Shown piece after piece: positions 44,613 to 53,889 of a DNA stretch of 64,000 nt; position 1 is the stretch's first letter, and each line of letters begins with the position of its first letter. The stretch comes from JANMMJ01 sp964543235. Lineage in GTDB: Bacteria; Pseudomonadota; Alphaproteobacteria; Rhizobiales; Aestuariivirgaceae. The notes under the pieces are model-generated. The model was not told the origin of the DNA. It worked only from the letters and a program-made list of their open reading frames with translations, and searched no databases. Location of the stretch: the NCBI GenBank assembly GCA_964543235.1, contig CAZIXE010000011.1, forward strand, positions 1-64,000, in the 5' to 3' direction. Position numbers and translations under genes: made by a program.

Positions 44613-46502
44613 ATGATGGATGCATTGCGCCGTGCGGCCCAGGGCTGGACCGCAAAGATTCTGATCGCCCTGCTCGTGATCAGTTTCGCGGTCTGGGGCA
44701 TCGCGGATGTGTTCCGGGGCTTCAGTGGCGGCACGCTTGCCAATGTCGGTTCGCAGGAGATTTCCACGCAGCAGTTTGCCGAAGTGTTCCGGCAGACACT
44801 GCAGAACTATTCGCGCCAGGTCGGCGAGACAATAACGCCGGAGAGAGCCAGGGAAATGGGCCTGGATCAGCAGGTATTACGCGAAATGATCCGTGGCGCG
44901 GCCGTTCTGTCGCAGGCGAACAGCCTCAAGCTGGCCATTGGCGATGCCCAGATTGCCGCCGATATCGCCCGCAATCCCAATTTCATTGACTCTCAGGGCA
45001 AGTTCGATCCCGAGCTGGTCAAGAGTTTCCTGCGCCGGTCCGGCCAGTCGGAGGCGTCGTTCCTGGCCGGAGAGCGTGAGCAACTCTTGCGTTCAGCAAT
45101 CGGCGATACAGCCCAGGCGGACGTGGCGCTGCCGAAGGCCATGATCGAGGCTGCCTCACTCCATGCCAACGAGCAGCGCGACGCCCGCTACTTTGTTGTG
45201 AAAGCCGCAAGCGCCGAGGTGGCCCAGCCCAGCGAAGAGGAGATCAAGAAGTATTACGAGGCGAATCCTGTGAAATATACGGCCCCGGAATACCGCAGCC
45301 TGGCAGTCCTCTATGCCGAACCCTCCGATGTTGCGCCGGGAATCCATGTGAGCGAAGACGACATCAAGGCCGGGTACGAGAAGTACAAGGCCGAGTTTTT
45401 CACTCCGGAGCGGCGCACCCTCCTGCAGACCACGTTTGCGTCGGTCGAAAAAGCGGCCAAAGCGCGCACGAGAATTGCCAACGGCGAGGATTTCCTGGCC
45501 ATCGCCAAGGAGCGCGGCTTCAGCGAACAGGATGCGACATGGGCGGACCGGACGGCATCCGATATCCTCGATCCGGCGATTGCGGCGGCCGCATTTTCGC
45601 TCAATGAAGGCGAACTCAGCCAGCCGGTCGAAGGCAGATTGGCCGTGATGCTGCTTAAGGTCATCAAAGTGACGCCCGAACACCAGCAAAGCCTCGATGA
45701 GGCGCGTGCGGCGATTGCCAAGCGCCTGCAACTGGACAGAGCCAGGGAGGAACTGCGCGGCATCTATGACAGTGTCGAGGACGCGCGTGCTGCCCAGACA
45801 TCATTTGAAGAGATCGCCAAGACCGCCAATATCGGCTTCGTGCTGGTTCCTGCCATCGACTCCGCCGGCAAGGACAAGGATGGCAAGGCCGTATCGTTGC
45901 GACATGCGGACGATCTGGTGCGCCTCGCCTTTCGGACGGATGTCGGTGTCGAGAATGATGCCATCCAGACAGACGATGACGGTTATGTCTGGTACGAGGT
46001 GCGCGAAGTCGTACCTTCGCAGGTGAGACCCTTCGAAGACGTGAAGGACAAGGTCCGGGGCGATCATCTAGCCGACAAAGTCCGCGAAATCGCGATCGGC
46101 AAGGCCAAGACGCTTGCAGACAAGGGCAATTCGGGCAGCAGCCTCGAGGATCTCGCAAGGGAAGCCGGCGCTGACATCAAGACAGTGCAGGGCCTCAGGC
46201 GCAGCGAGACCTCACAGGACTTCGATGCGGCAGCCGTGACGGCCCTGTTCAGCGTGCCTGAGAATGGTTTTTCCTTCGCGCCCGAGGCTGATGGGCAAAG
46301 CGCCAAAGTCATCCAATCGCAGGCGGTGCTTGCCCCGCCCTTCGACAGCAATTCTGCGGAGGCAGCCGGCCTCGGCCGCTCGCTTGCCCAGGCGGCCGGC
46401 GCCGATCTTCTGGGTAGCTATTTGTCGAGCCTGCAGACTCAGGTCGACATCACCGTCAACGAAAACCTCTGGCGAAACATCACCGGTAGTCCGCAGCAGT
46501 AA
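44613..46502 (+). CDS. ppiD: SurA N-terminal / PpiD-type periplasmic folding factor
   Basis: Membrane-anchored periplasmic chaperone or peptidyl-prolyl isomerase that helps proteins leaving SecYEG. The 629-residue product has one N-terminal helix (about 14-33, ILIALLVISFAVWGI), a SurA-like N-domain (VGSQEISTQQFAEVFRQTL), a parvulin-like region (about 240-355, with ARTRIANGEDFLAIAKERGFSEQDATWADRT) and a long C-domain. In alphaproteobacteria it commonly precedes trpE; the gap is 35 bases. Confidence 0.92.
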   Translation: MMDALRRAAQGWTAKILIALLVISFAVWGIADVFRGFSGGTLANVGSQEISTQQFAEVFRQTLQNYSRQVGETITPERAREMGLDQQVLREMIRGAAVLSQANSLKLAIGDAQIAADIARNPNFIDSQGKFDPELVKSFLRRSGQSEASFLAGEREQLLRSAIGDTAQADVALPKAMIEAASLHANEQRDARYFVVKAASAEVAQPSEEEIKKYYEANPVKYTAPEYRSLAVLYAEPSDVAPGIHVSEDDIKAGYEKYKAEFFTPERRTLLQTTFASVEKAAKARTRIANGEDFLAIAKERGFSEQDATWADRTASDILDPAIAAAAFSLNEGELSQPVEGRLAVMLLKVIKVTPEHQQSLDEARAAIAKRLQLDRAREELRGIYDSVEDARAAQTSFEEIAKTANIGFVLVPAIDSAGKDKDGKAVSLRHADDLVRLAFRTDVGVENDAIQTDDDGYVWYEVREVVPSQVRPFEDVKDKVRGDHLADKVREIAIGKAKTLADKGNSGSSLEDLAREAGADIKTVQGLRRSETSQDFDAAAVTALFSVPENGFSFAPEADGQSAKVIQSQAVLAPPFDSNSAEAAGLGRSLAQAAGADLLGSYLSSLQTQVDITVNENLWRNITGSPQQ

Positions 46503-46537
46503 CTCCGTGATCTCCTTTTCTGACCAGAGCGCCAAGC

Positions 46538-48058
46538 ATGCTTGTTTCACCGGAATTCGACGCTTTCGCCCGGCTTTATGACGCGGGCGATGCCCAAATC
46601 GTGTCAACCCGTCTTGTTGCCGACCTGGAAACGCCGGTCTCGGCCATGCTCAAGCTGGCCCGCAACAGCCGCTATTCGTTCCTGCTGGAATCGGTCGAGG
46701 GCGGGGCGGTGCGCGGCCGCTACTCGATCATCGGCATGCGGCCCGATCTGATCTGGAAGGTCACGGACGGCAAGGCCTTCGTCAATCGCCGGGCACTGTT
46801 CGATCCCGACGGCGACTTTACCGCCCTGCCCCAGGCACCCCTGGAGAGCCTGCGCCAGCTCCTCAAGGAGAGCCACATCGCACTGCCCCAAGGCGCTCCG
46901 CCCATGGCAGCCGGTGTCTTCGGCTATATGGGTTACGACATGGTGCGGTTGATGGAGGATCTGCCACCACCAAACCAGGATACCCTGGGACTCCCGGATG
47001 GCATGATGATCCGCCCGACCATCATGGCGATCTTCGATGCGGTCAAGGACGATGTCACGGTGGTGACGCCGGTTTATCCGGAAGAGGGCATCAGCGCCAA
47101 AGCTGCCTATGCCCGTGCCATGGAGCGGCTGTCCACGGTCGTGGAGGCACTCGACCGCCCGCTCGACCACGGTTTTGCCGGGCGTGCTGACACGCCACCC
47201 CTCCGGAGCCCGCGATCGAACACCACACCTGAAGGCTATGAGCAGATGGTCCTCGCCGCCAAGGAATACATCGCGGCGGGCGATATCTTCCAGGTGGTCC
47301 TGTCACAGCGTTTCGAAACCGACTTCACCTTGCCGCCCTTCGCGCTTTACCGCTCGCTTCGGCGGGTCAACCCCTCGCCCTTCCTGTACTATCTCGACTT
47401 CGATCGCTTCTCGGTGATCGGCTCAAGCCCCGAGATCCTGGTCCGGGTCAGGGATGGCAAGGTAACAATCCGCCCCATCGCCGGAACCCGCCGCCGCGGC
47501 GAAACGCCGGCCGAGGACCGGGCCCTGGCGGAGGAGCTTCTTGCGGACCCCAAGGAACGCGCCGAACACCTGATGCTGCTCGATCTCGGCCGCAATGATG
47601 TCGGCCGCGTCTCGGAAATCGGCTCCATCCGCGTTACCGATCAGTTCATTCTCGAGTATTACAGCCAGGTGATGCATATTGTCTCCAATGTCGAAGGCAA
47701 GCTGCGCCCCGAGTTTGATGCCATTGACGCACTGGTCGCCGGCTTTCCTGCGGGTACCGTTTCCGGCGCTCCCAAGGTGCGGGCCATGCAGATCATTGAC
47801 GAGCTTGAGCCCGAGAAGCGTGGAGTTTACGCCGGGTGTGTCGGTTACTTTTCGGCAGATGGCGAAATGGACACGTGCATCGTGCTCCGCACCGCCATCA
47901 TCAAGGACGGCAAGATGTATGTGCAGGCGGGCGCAGGTGTCGTGGCCGACTCCGTCCCCGCCAGCGAACACCAGGAGTGCGTGAACAAGGCCAAGGCACT
48001 GTTTCGGGCCGCGGAGGAAGCCGTGCGCTTCGCCGGCCGCGCCGGGAGGGGACAATGA
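46538..48058 (+). CDS. trpE: Anthranilate synthase component I
   Basis: Makes anthranilate from chorismate in tryptophan synthesis. The 506-residue product has SRYSFLLES-type N-terminal residues for tryptophan feedback (NSRYSFLLESVEGG), and the chorismate domain with NPSPFLYYLDF, PIAGTRRRGETP, AEHLMLLDLGRNDVGRV and GFPAGTVSGAPKVRAM. It is separate from trpG, not fused. No leader peptide or attenuator fits the 35 bases before it. Confidence 0.97.
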   Translation: MLVSPEFDAFARLYDAGDAQIVSTRLVADLETPVSAMLKLARNSRYSFLLESVEGGAVRGRYSIIGMRPDLIWKVTDGKAFVNRRALFDPDGDFTALPQAPLESLRQLLKESHIALPQGAPPMAAGVFGYMGYDMVRLMEDLPPPNQDTLGLPDGMMIRPTIMAIFDAVKDDVTVVTPVYPEEGISAKAAYARAMERLSTVVEALDRPLDHGFAGRADTPPLRSPRSNTTPEGYEQMVLAAKEYIAAGDIFQVVLSQRFETDFTLPPFALYRSLRRVNPSPFLYYLDFDRFSVIGSSPEILVRVRDGKVTIRPIAGTRRRGETPAEDRALAEELLADPKERAEHLMLLDLGRNDVGRVSEIGSIRVTDQFILEYYSQVMHIVSNVEGKLRPEFDAIDALVAGFPAGTVSGAPKVRAMQIIDELEPEKRGVYAGCVGYFSADGEMDTCIVLRTAIIKDGKMYVQAGAGVVADSVPASEHQECVNKAKALFRAAEEAVRFAGRAGRGQ

Positions 48059-48630
48059 TCATCCTCATCGACAATTACGACAGCTTCACCTGGAACCTCT
48101 ACCACTTCCTCGGCGATCTGGGCGCGGAAACCGTGGTTCACCGCAATGACAGGATCAGCGTTGGCCAGGTCATCTCTGCCAACCCCCAGGCCATCGTCCT
48201 CTCGCCGGGCCCATGCACGCCAAACGAGGCGGGGATCTGCCTCGAGCTGATTGCCAAGGCCGCGCCTGCGATCCCCATCTTCGGCGTCTGCCTGGGCCAC
48301 CAGGCTATCGGCCAAGCCTTCGGCGGCAAGGTCATCCGGGCCCCACATCTCATGCATGGCAAGCTGTCGACCATTCACCATGGCGGCAAGGGGGTTTTCC
48401 GCGATGTCCCGCCGGATTTCGAAGGAACCCGCTATCATTCGCTGATTGTCGAGCGGGCGACACTGCCCGACTGTTTGGAGATTACCGCCGAAACCGACGG
48501 GCTGATCATGGGTCTCCAGCACAAGACCCTGAATGTGCATGGGGTGCAGTTTCATCCCGAAAGCATTGCCTCGCAGCACGGGCACGGGATATTGAGGAAC
48601 TTCCTGGAGCTAGCCGGGGCATTGCCATGA
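48055..48630 (+). CDS. trpG: Anthranilate synthase component II (glutamine amidotransferase)
   Basis: Supplies ammonia from glutamine to TrpE. The 191-residue product has the start IILIDNYDSFTWNLYH, the nucleophile C79 in GVCLGHQ, and the HPES motif (VQFHPESIAS). The ATG overlaps the trpE stop (ATGA) and its stop overlaps trpD (ATGA). As elsewhere, TrpG could also serve p-aminobenzoate synthesis. Confidence 0.97.
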   Translation: MIILIDNYDSFTWNLYHFLGDLGAETVVHRNDRISVGQVISANPQAIVLSPGPCTPNEAGICLELIAKAAPAIPIFGVCLGHQAIGQAFGGKVIRAPHLMHGKLSTIHHGGKGVFRDVPPDFEGTRYHSLIVERATLPDCLEITAETDGLIMGLQHKTLNVHGVQFHPESIASQHGHGILRNFLELAGALP

Positions 48631-49640
48631 GTGACCTGAAACCGCTGATCGCCAAGGCCGCGAATGGCCAGCCGTTGACACGGGCCGAGTCCCGCGAGGC
48701 CTTCAATATCCTGATGTCCGGCGAGGCAACGCCGGCGCAAATCGGCGGCTTTCTGATGGCGCTGCGGGTACGCGGAGAGACCGTGGATGAGATCACCGGG
48801 GCCGTCGAGGTCATGCGCGAGAAGATGACGCGGGTGAACGCGCCGGCCGACGCCATCGACATTGTGGGAACGGGGGGTGATGCCTCGGGATCCTACAACA
48901 TATCGACGTGTGCGGCGTTCATCGCGGCGGGGGCAGGTCTCAAGGTTGCCAAACACGGCAATCGTGCGCTCTCCTCCAAGTCCGGCGCGGCCGATGTGCT
49001 GATGGCTCTCGGGGTCAAGGTCGACCTGCCGCCAGAGCGCATAGCCCAGTGCATCGATGAAGCGGGTATCGGTTTCATGTTCGCGCCTGCCCACCATTCC
49101 TCCATGAAACATGTGGGCCCGTCGCGGGTTGAACTCGGCACCCGAACCATCTTCAATCTTCTGGGCCCGTTGTCCAACCCGGCGGGCGTCAGGCGGCAAG
49201 TGACCGGCGTCTTTGCCAGGAGCTGGGTCGAACCCCTCGCCAAGGTGCTTGGCAATCTCGGCTGCGAGCGGGCCTGGATCTGCCATGGTGAAGGCGGCTT
49301 CGACGAAATCGTGCCGACAGGCGTGACTTGGATTGCCGAGCTTGCGGATGGCAAAGTCACCACCCACGAGGTGACTCCTGAATCCGTCGGCGTGAGCCGG
49401 GCCGCCATTGCCGATCTCAAGGGCGGCGACGCGGCCCACAACGCCGATGCTTTGCGTGGCGTGCTTGCCGATCAGAAGGGGGCATTCCGTGACGCAGCAG
49501 TCATGACGGCTGCAGCAGCGCTCCTGGTCGCGGGCAAGGCTGCGGATCTCCGCAATGGCATGGAACTTGCCGAGCAATCCATCTCCGGCGGAATGGCCCA
49601 TGCCGCGCTTGAACGCCTGATCGCGGTCGCCAGCGTCTGA
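48627..49640 (+). CDS. trpD: Anthranilate phosphoribosyltransferase
   Basis: Joins anthranilate to PRPP. The 337-residue product has the PRPP-binding GTGGDASGSYNISTCAAF, KHGNRALSSKSGAADVL and the anthranilate-site HHSSMKHVGPSRVELGTRTIFNLLGPLSNP. It overlaps trpG by ATGA and trpC by one base (TGATG). Confidence 0.97.
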   Translation: MSDLKPLIAKAANGQPLTRAESREAFNILMSGEATPAQIGGFLMALRVRGETVDEITGAVEVMREKMTRVNAPADAIDIVGTGGDASGSYNISTCAAFIAAGAGLKVAKHGNRALSSKSGAADVLMALGVKVDLPPERIAQCIDEAGIGFMFAPAHHSSMKHVGPSRVELGTRTIFNLLGPLSNPAGVRRQVTGVFARSWVEPLAKVLGNLGCERAWICHGEGGFDEIVPTGVTWIAELADGKVTTHEVTPESVGVSRAAIADLKGGDAAHNADALRGVLADQKGAFRDAAVMTAAAALLVAGKAADLRNGMELAEQSISGGMAHAALERLIAVASV

Positions 49641-50434
49641 TGACAACGATTCTGGACAAGATCGCAGCCTACAAGCGGGAAGAGGTGGCCCGTGCCAAAG
49701 CGGAGATCCCGGAACGCGCGCTCGAGGTGATGGCGCTCGATGCGCCGCCGGTCAGAAGCTTCTCCGGCGCACTGCAACAGCGCATTGATGCCGGGCAATG
49801 GGCGTTGATCGCCGAAATCAAGAAAGCGAGCCCGTCCAAGGGGCTGATCCGCGGCGATTTCAACCCGCCACAGTTGGCCATGGCCTACGAGGCGGGTGGT
49901 GCGGCCTGTCTTTCCGTGCTGACGGATGCGCCCTCATTCCAAGGCGCTCCAGAATACCTTGGAGCGGCCCGCGCCGTCACGCAGCTCCCGACCCTTCGCA
50001 AGGACTTCATGCTCGATACCTACCAGGTCGCCGAGGCGCGCGCCTGGGGAGCTGACTGCATCCTTCTGATCATGGCCATGATCGATGATGAACTGGCGGC
50101 GGAGCTTGAAGCGGCGGCCCGCGATTGGGGACTCGATGTGCTGGCCGAGGTACACGACGAGGCCGAACTGGAGCGCGCGCTGAGGCTTACCACCCGCCTG
50201 ATCGGCATCAACAACCGCAATCTCCATTCCTTCGAAACGTCGCTTGAGACCACCGAGCGGCTGGCGCCACGCGTGCCCCGCGACCGACTGGTGATCAGCG
50301 AGAGCGGCTTGTTCGCTGCCGCAGATCTTGCCCGGCTGTCCAGGGTTGGCGTGAATGCTTTTCTCATCGGCGAGAGCCTGATGCGCCAGAACGATGTCGC
50401 AAAGGCCACACGTGATATCCTGGCGAGACCATGA
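49640..50434 (+). CDS. trpC: Indole-3-glycerol phosphate synthase
   Basis: Closes the indole ring from CdRP. The 264-residue TIM barrel has EIKKASPSKGLIRGDF, FMLDTYQVAEARAWGADCILLIMAMI and INNRNLHSFETSLETTERL, with ESGL near the end. TrpF is not fused to it. It overlaps moaC by ATGA. Confidence 0.97.
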   Translation: MTTILDKIAAYKREEVARAKAEIPERALEVMALDAPPVRSFSGALQQRIDAGQWALIAEIKKASPSKGLIRGDFNPPQLAMAYEAGGAACLSVLTDAPSFQGAPEYLGAARAVTQLPTLRKDFMLDTYQVAEARAWGADCILLIMAMIDDELAAELEAAARDWGLDVLAEVHDEAELERALRLTTRLIGINNRNLHSFETSLETTERLAPRVPRDRLVISESGLFAAADLARLSRVGVNAFLIGESLMRQNDVAKATRDILARP

Positions 50435-50907
50435 CCCGGCTGACCCATATCGGTGACAAGGGCGAGGCCCACATGGTGGATGTCTCGGGAAAGGCCGTGA
50501 CCGCCAGATCGGCTACTGCCAAGGGCCGGGTCATCATGCAGCCCGAAACGCTACGGCTGATCCTTTCGGGGAAGGCGGCCAAGGGCGATGTGCTGGCCAC
50601 GGCACGCATTGCCGGCATCATGGCAGCGAAACGGACACATGAACTGATACCGCTCTGCCATCCGCTGGCTATTACCAAGGTCTCGGTTGAGTTCGCCGCC
50701 GACGAAGCGCAGGCTGCAATTGACGTCACCGCCGAGGTCAAGGTCGAGGCGAAGACCGGCGTTGAAATGGAAGCGCTCACCGCAGTGACAGTTGCCTGTC
50801 TCACGCTCTATGACATGTGCAAGGCTGTCGACCGCAGCATGCGCATTACCGACGTGAGGCTTGTCCACAAGTCCGGCGGCAAATCCGGACGCTTCGAGTC
50901 CGAGTAG
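50431..50907 (+). CDS. moaC: Cyclic pyranopterin monophosphate synthase
   Basis: Second step of molybdenum-cofactor synthesis. The 158-residue product has MVDVSGKAVTARSATAKG, the conserved KRTHELIPLCHPL and GVEMEALTAVTVACLTLYDMCKAVD. It overlaps trpC by ATGA and moeA follows after 3 bases, so cofactor synthesis is run from the trp transcript. Confidence 0.97.
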   Translation: MTRLTHIGDKGEAHMVDVSGKAVTARSATAKGRVIMQPETLRLILSGKAAKGDVLATARIAGIMAAKRTHELIPLCHPLAITKVSVEFAADEAQAAIDVTAEVKVEAKTGVEMEALTAVTVACLTLYDMCKAVDRSMRITDVRLVHKSGGKSGRFESE

Positions 50908-50910
50908 CCC

Positions 50911-52113
50911 ATGAGCCTTATGCCTGTCGAAGAAGCGCTGAGCAAGATCGTGACGGGGGTGAAGCCGACTGCGATCGAACTGGTGAAGCTCAGCGATGCA
51001 CATGGCCGGGTGCTGGCCCGCGACCTGCGCGCGCGCCGCGACCAGCCGCCCTTCCCCGCCTCGGCGATGGACGGCTATGCCGTGCGCGCCGACGATCTCG
51101 CCGATTTGCCGGTGCGTCTTACCCTGAAAGGCATTTCGGCGGCGGGCCATGGCTTTGCCAGCACCGTCCAAAGAGGCGAAGCGGTGCGCATTCTCACAGG
51201 AGCGCCGGTGCCCAAGGGCGCCGATGCGATCGTGGTGCAGGAGAATACCGAGATCGACGCCCGCCAGGTCATCATCCTGTCGGCACCACGCCAGGGACAG
51301 CACATTCGTGCCCGCGGCCTGGATTTCCGGCGCGGCGACGTGCTGCTCCGCGCCGGCAAGCGGCTGAACGCCCGCGACCTGGGCATTGCCGCAGCGACGA
51401 ACGTGGCGGCATTGCCGGTGCGCCGGCGGCCGCGGGTCGCTGTTTTCGCAACGGGTGACGAACTGGTGCGGCCCGGTGCGGTCCCAGGACCAAGTCAGAT
51501 CATTTCTTCGAACACAGCGGCCATTGCCGCTCTCGTCGAGCAGTTTGGCGGCGTTGCGCAGGATCTGGGGATTGTGCGCGACTCGCTCGCTGCCACCCTG
51601 CGGACAATGGAACGCGCGCGCGGGTTTGACATTGTGCTCAGCACGGGGGGTGCTTCGGTCGGAGATCATGACTTCGTATACCAGGCCTTCCAGAAGGCGG
51701 GCGTGAGGCTCGGATTCTGGAAGGTTGCCATGCGGCCGGGCAAGCCACTCGTGTTCGGCACGCGCGGCCGCCAGCGAATCCTGGGTCTGCCAGGCAATCC
51801 GGTTTCCGCCCTGGTTTGCGCAAGGCTGTTCCTTAAACCACTGCTCGATGCCTGCCTGGGCCTGGCCGCCGAAGACCCGCTCATCCCGGCAAGGCTCGGC
51901 ACGCCGCTGAAGCAGAATGACAGCCGCCAGGACTATGTGCGGGCGAAACTCGCGCGGACGAGCGATGGCGTCCTCGTTGCCACGCCCTATGAGGTCCAGG
52001 ATTCCTCCATGCAGCGCACCCTGGCGGAAGCGGGTGCCTTCATCGTGCGCAAGCCCCACGCGCCTGCACTGGCTGCCGGTGCGGTTGTGGATGTGATGCC
52101 CATCGACTTCTAA
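50911..52113 (+). CDS. moeA: Molybdopterin molybdenumtransferase
   Basis: Inserts molybdate into the pterin cofactor. The 400-residue product has DQPPFPASAMDGYAVRADD, GAPVPKGADAIVVQENTE, the molybdopterin-binding FATGDELVRPG and STGGASVGDHD, and GLPGNPVSALV. It is the last gene of the ppiD-trp-moa string. No lexA follows, unlike many related genomes. Confidence 0.96.
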   Translation: MSLMPVEEALSKIVTGVKPTAIELVKLSDAHGRVLARDLRARRDQPPFPASAMDGYAVRADDLADLPVRLTLKGISAAGHGFASTVQRGEAVRILTGAPVPKGADAIVVQENTEIDARQVIILSAPRQGQHIRARGLDFRRGDVLLRAGKRLNARDLGIAAATNVAALPVRRRPRVAVFATGDELVRPGAVPGPSQIISSNTAAIAALVEQFGGVAQDLGIVRDSLAATLRTMERARGFDIVLSTGGASVGDHDFVYQAFQKAGVRLGFWKVAMRPGKPLVFGTRGRQRILGLPGNPVSALVCARLFLKPLLDACLGLAAEDPLIPARLGTPLKQNDSRQDYVRAKLARTSDGVLVATPYEVQDSSMQRTLAEAGAFIVRKPHAPALAAGAVVDVMPIDF

Positions 52114-52130
52114 GACGGGGCTGCAACAGG

Positions 52131-52159
52131 GCCGGCGCCGGATTTTGCTCTACGCCGGC
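52131..52159 (+). terminator. Weak candidate terminator after moeA
   Basis: GCCGGCG pairs with CGCCGGC across a 15-base loop that contains TTTT. It sits between the moeA stop and the opposite BA14K gene stop. No T-run follows the stem, so support is modest. Confidence 0.25.
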
Positions 52160-52181
52160 TCCTTCGAGTGTCCGGGCCTTG

Positions 52182-52646
52182 TCACGGACCCCACGGGCTA
52201 ATGCATTGGCGCACCTGGCCGCTGTAGCTCACCCAGGTGTTGGTCCGCACGTTATATGACCGGTAGCGGGCATAGCACCAGTCGATATGGCGGGCGCTGA
52301 GCCGGTAAGCGGGCCGGTACACATAGCGCGGCGGCGGCACAAAGTAGAACGGGATCGTCAGGTTCCAATAGGGCTGGTCGTACCAGTAGCCGCCATAATA
52401 GTAGCGGTAGCCGAGATACGGATAACGGTAGCGATATCCGTGATAGCGGCGATCGTAATACCATTGGCGCCGCCGCTCACTCTTGGTTGCGGCCTCCTGG
52501 TAAGACTGGTCCGCGATCTGCGCCGCCGCATTGTCGCCAAGTCCCGGGGCTGGAAGGCTGGCAGCACCGGCTCCGGAGGGCGGGCAGGCAAGGACGCCTG
52601 TGCCCATCGCCGCTGCAAACGCGAGCGCGTGTAACTTGTTGAACAT
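52182..52646 (-). CDS. BA14K family exported protein
   Basis: A 154-residue protein with a signal peptide (MFNKLHALAFAAAMGTGVLA), a Tyr/Arg/Gly-rich repeat region (residues about 60-110, YYDRRYHGYRYRYPY-like) and the C-terminal BA14K signature HIDWCYARYRSYNVRTNTWVSYSGQVRQC. Brucella BA14K is an immunoreactive lectin-like surface protein needed for normal envelope. The ATG at 52646 follows GGAG at 6 bases, so the slightly longer start is rejected. An EcfG-type promoter lies upstream. Confidence 0.87.
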   Translation of the reverse strand: MFNKLHALAFAAAMGTGVLACPPSGAGAASLPAPGLGDNAAAQIADQSYQEAATKSERRRQWYYDRRYHGYRYRYPYLGYRYYYGGYWYDQPYWNLTIPFYFVPPPRYVYRPAYRLSARHIDWCYARYRSYNVRTNTWVSYSGQVRQCISPWGP

Positions 52647-52715
52647 GGTCATCTCCAATCAGATCGTTGCGACTGAACAGGCCAAACAGGTGGCCGGCGC
52701 ACTCTCTCTCGCAGA

Positions 52716-52741
52716 AACGACCTGCCTGCCAGATAAGTTCC
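52716..52741 (-). promoter_or_regulatory. Putative EcfG (general stress sigma factor) promoter of the BA14K gene
   Basis: Read on the minus strand, GGAAC (52741-52737) and CGTT (52719-52716) are separated by 17 bases, the exact form of the alphaproteobacterial EcfG -35/-10 pattern. Transcription would start near 52709, about 63 bases before the BA14K ATG. Both boxes match fully. Confidence 0.5.
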
Positions 52742-52898
52742 GGCTGCAGCGCCATCTCTCTCCACAATCTTCCGGACAATCGGCCTACCGATCTCGGTGC
52801 CGCATTGTGCCCCCGGCAGACATGCGCGAGGGCGGAAAATGGCCGCAGAATGGGGCCTCATTGTGTTCCGCAGAACTGTCGCGGCCACCGATCCGAGT

Positions 52899-53771
52899 CT
52901 AACGTTGCAGCAGGGCGATAAGGCTCGAGGTGTCCCAGCGTCCGCCGCCGAGCCTTTGCACCTGTCCGTAGAACTGGTCCACCAGTGCGGTGACGGGCAG
53001 CACCGTGCCGGACCGCCGCGCTTCACCGAGGCAGATGGCCAGATCCTTGCGCATCCAATCAACTGCGAAGCCGAAGTTGAACTCGTTGCGGATCATCGTC
53101 TTGTGCCGGTTCTCCATCTGCCAGGAACCAGCCGCGCCCTTGGCAATCACTTCGACCACCAGTTCCATGTCGAGACCGGCCTTCATGCCGAAGTGCACGG
53201 CCTCCGACAGGCCCTGAACCAGACCGGCAATGGCAATCTGGTTGCACATCTTGGCAAGCTGCCCGGAGCCCGACGGACCGATCAGCCGGCATATTCTCGC
53301 ATAATGGGCGATGACCGGCTCGGCTTTGGCGTAGGCCTCGGGATCCCCGCCGCACATTACTGACAGAACACCATTCTCGGCACCCGCCTGGCCGCCGGAA
53401 ACCGGTGCGTCCACGAATGCAAAACCGCGCGAACGCGCTTCGTTGTACAGCTCACGGGCCACATTTGCGGATGCCGTTGTATGGTCGATGAAGAGTGTTC
53501 CGGACCGCATGGCATGGAAGGCGCCCTCATGGCCGAGCGTCACCTGGCGAAGATCGTCGTCATTGCCGACACAGGCGAGCACGACCTCGGCATCGCGAGC
53601 GGCTTCGGCAGGCGTCGAGGCCGTCCTGCCCGAGTATTGTGCCACCCAGGCGTCGGCCTTGGCCGCCGTACGGTTGAAGACCGTCACGTCAAATCCGCCG
53701 CGGTTCACCAAGTGCCCGGCCATGGGATAGCCCATCACTCCCAGCCCGATCCACGCCACCCTCTTGGTCAT
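52899..53771 (-). CDS. NAD(P)-dependent beta-hydroxyacid dehydrogenase (3-hydroxyisobutyrate dehydrogenase family)
   Basis: A 290-residue oxidoreductase of the 3-hydroxyisobutyrate / tartronate-semialdehyde reductase family. It has the Rossmann motif GLGVMGYPMAGHL (about 8-20), DAPVSGGQAGAENG and the catalytic-lysine segment GSGQLAKMCNQ. N-terminal residues following VFNRT suggest NADP use, but this is uncertain. It is divergent from threonine dehydratase; the true substrate is unknown. Confidence 0.88.
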   Translation of the reverse strand: MTKRVAWIGLGVMGYPMAGHLVNRGGFDVTVFNRTAAKADAWVAQYSGRTASTPAEAARDAEVVLACVGNDDDLRQVTLGHEGAFHAMRSGTLFIDHTTASANVARELYNEARSRGFAFVDAPVSGGQAGAENGVLSVMCGGDPEAYAKAEPVIAHYARICRLIGPSGSGQLAKMCNQIAIAGLVQGLSEAVHFGMKAGLDMELVVEVIAKGAAGSWQMENRHKTMIRNEFNFGFAVDWMRKDLAICLGEARRSGTVLPVTALVDQFYGQVQRLGGGRWDTSSLIALLQR

Positions 53772-53889
53772 CTGGACGTCCCCCAGTTAAGTCCTGTGGC
53801 CGGCAGCCGCGCAAATGCCGATTTGCGTTGCAGCCAGCGTGAGATAACTATTGCATAAGTTTCAGCCTGACAAACCCCGCAGGTGCACG

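Noticed and set aside
52647..52898. Possible small gene in the largest gap
   Set aside because: Short frames here lack start signals and conserved sequence. The gap is better explained by the BA14K promoter and leader.
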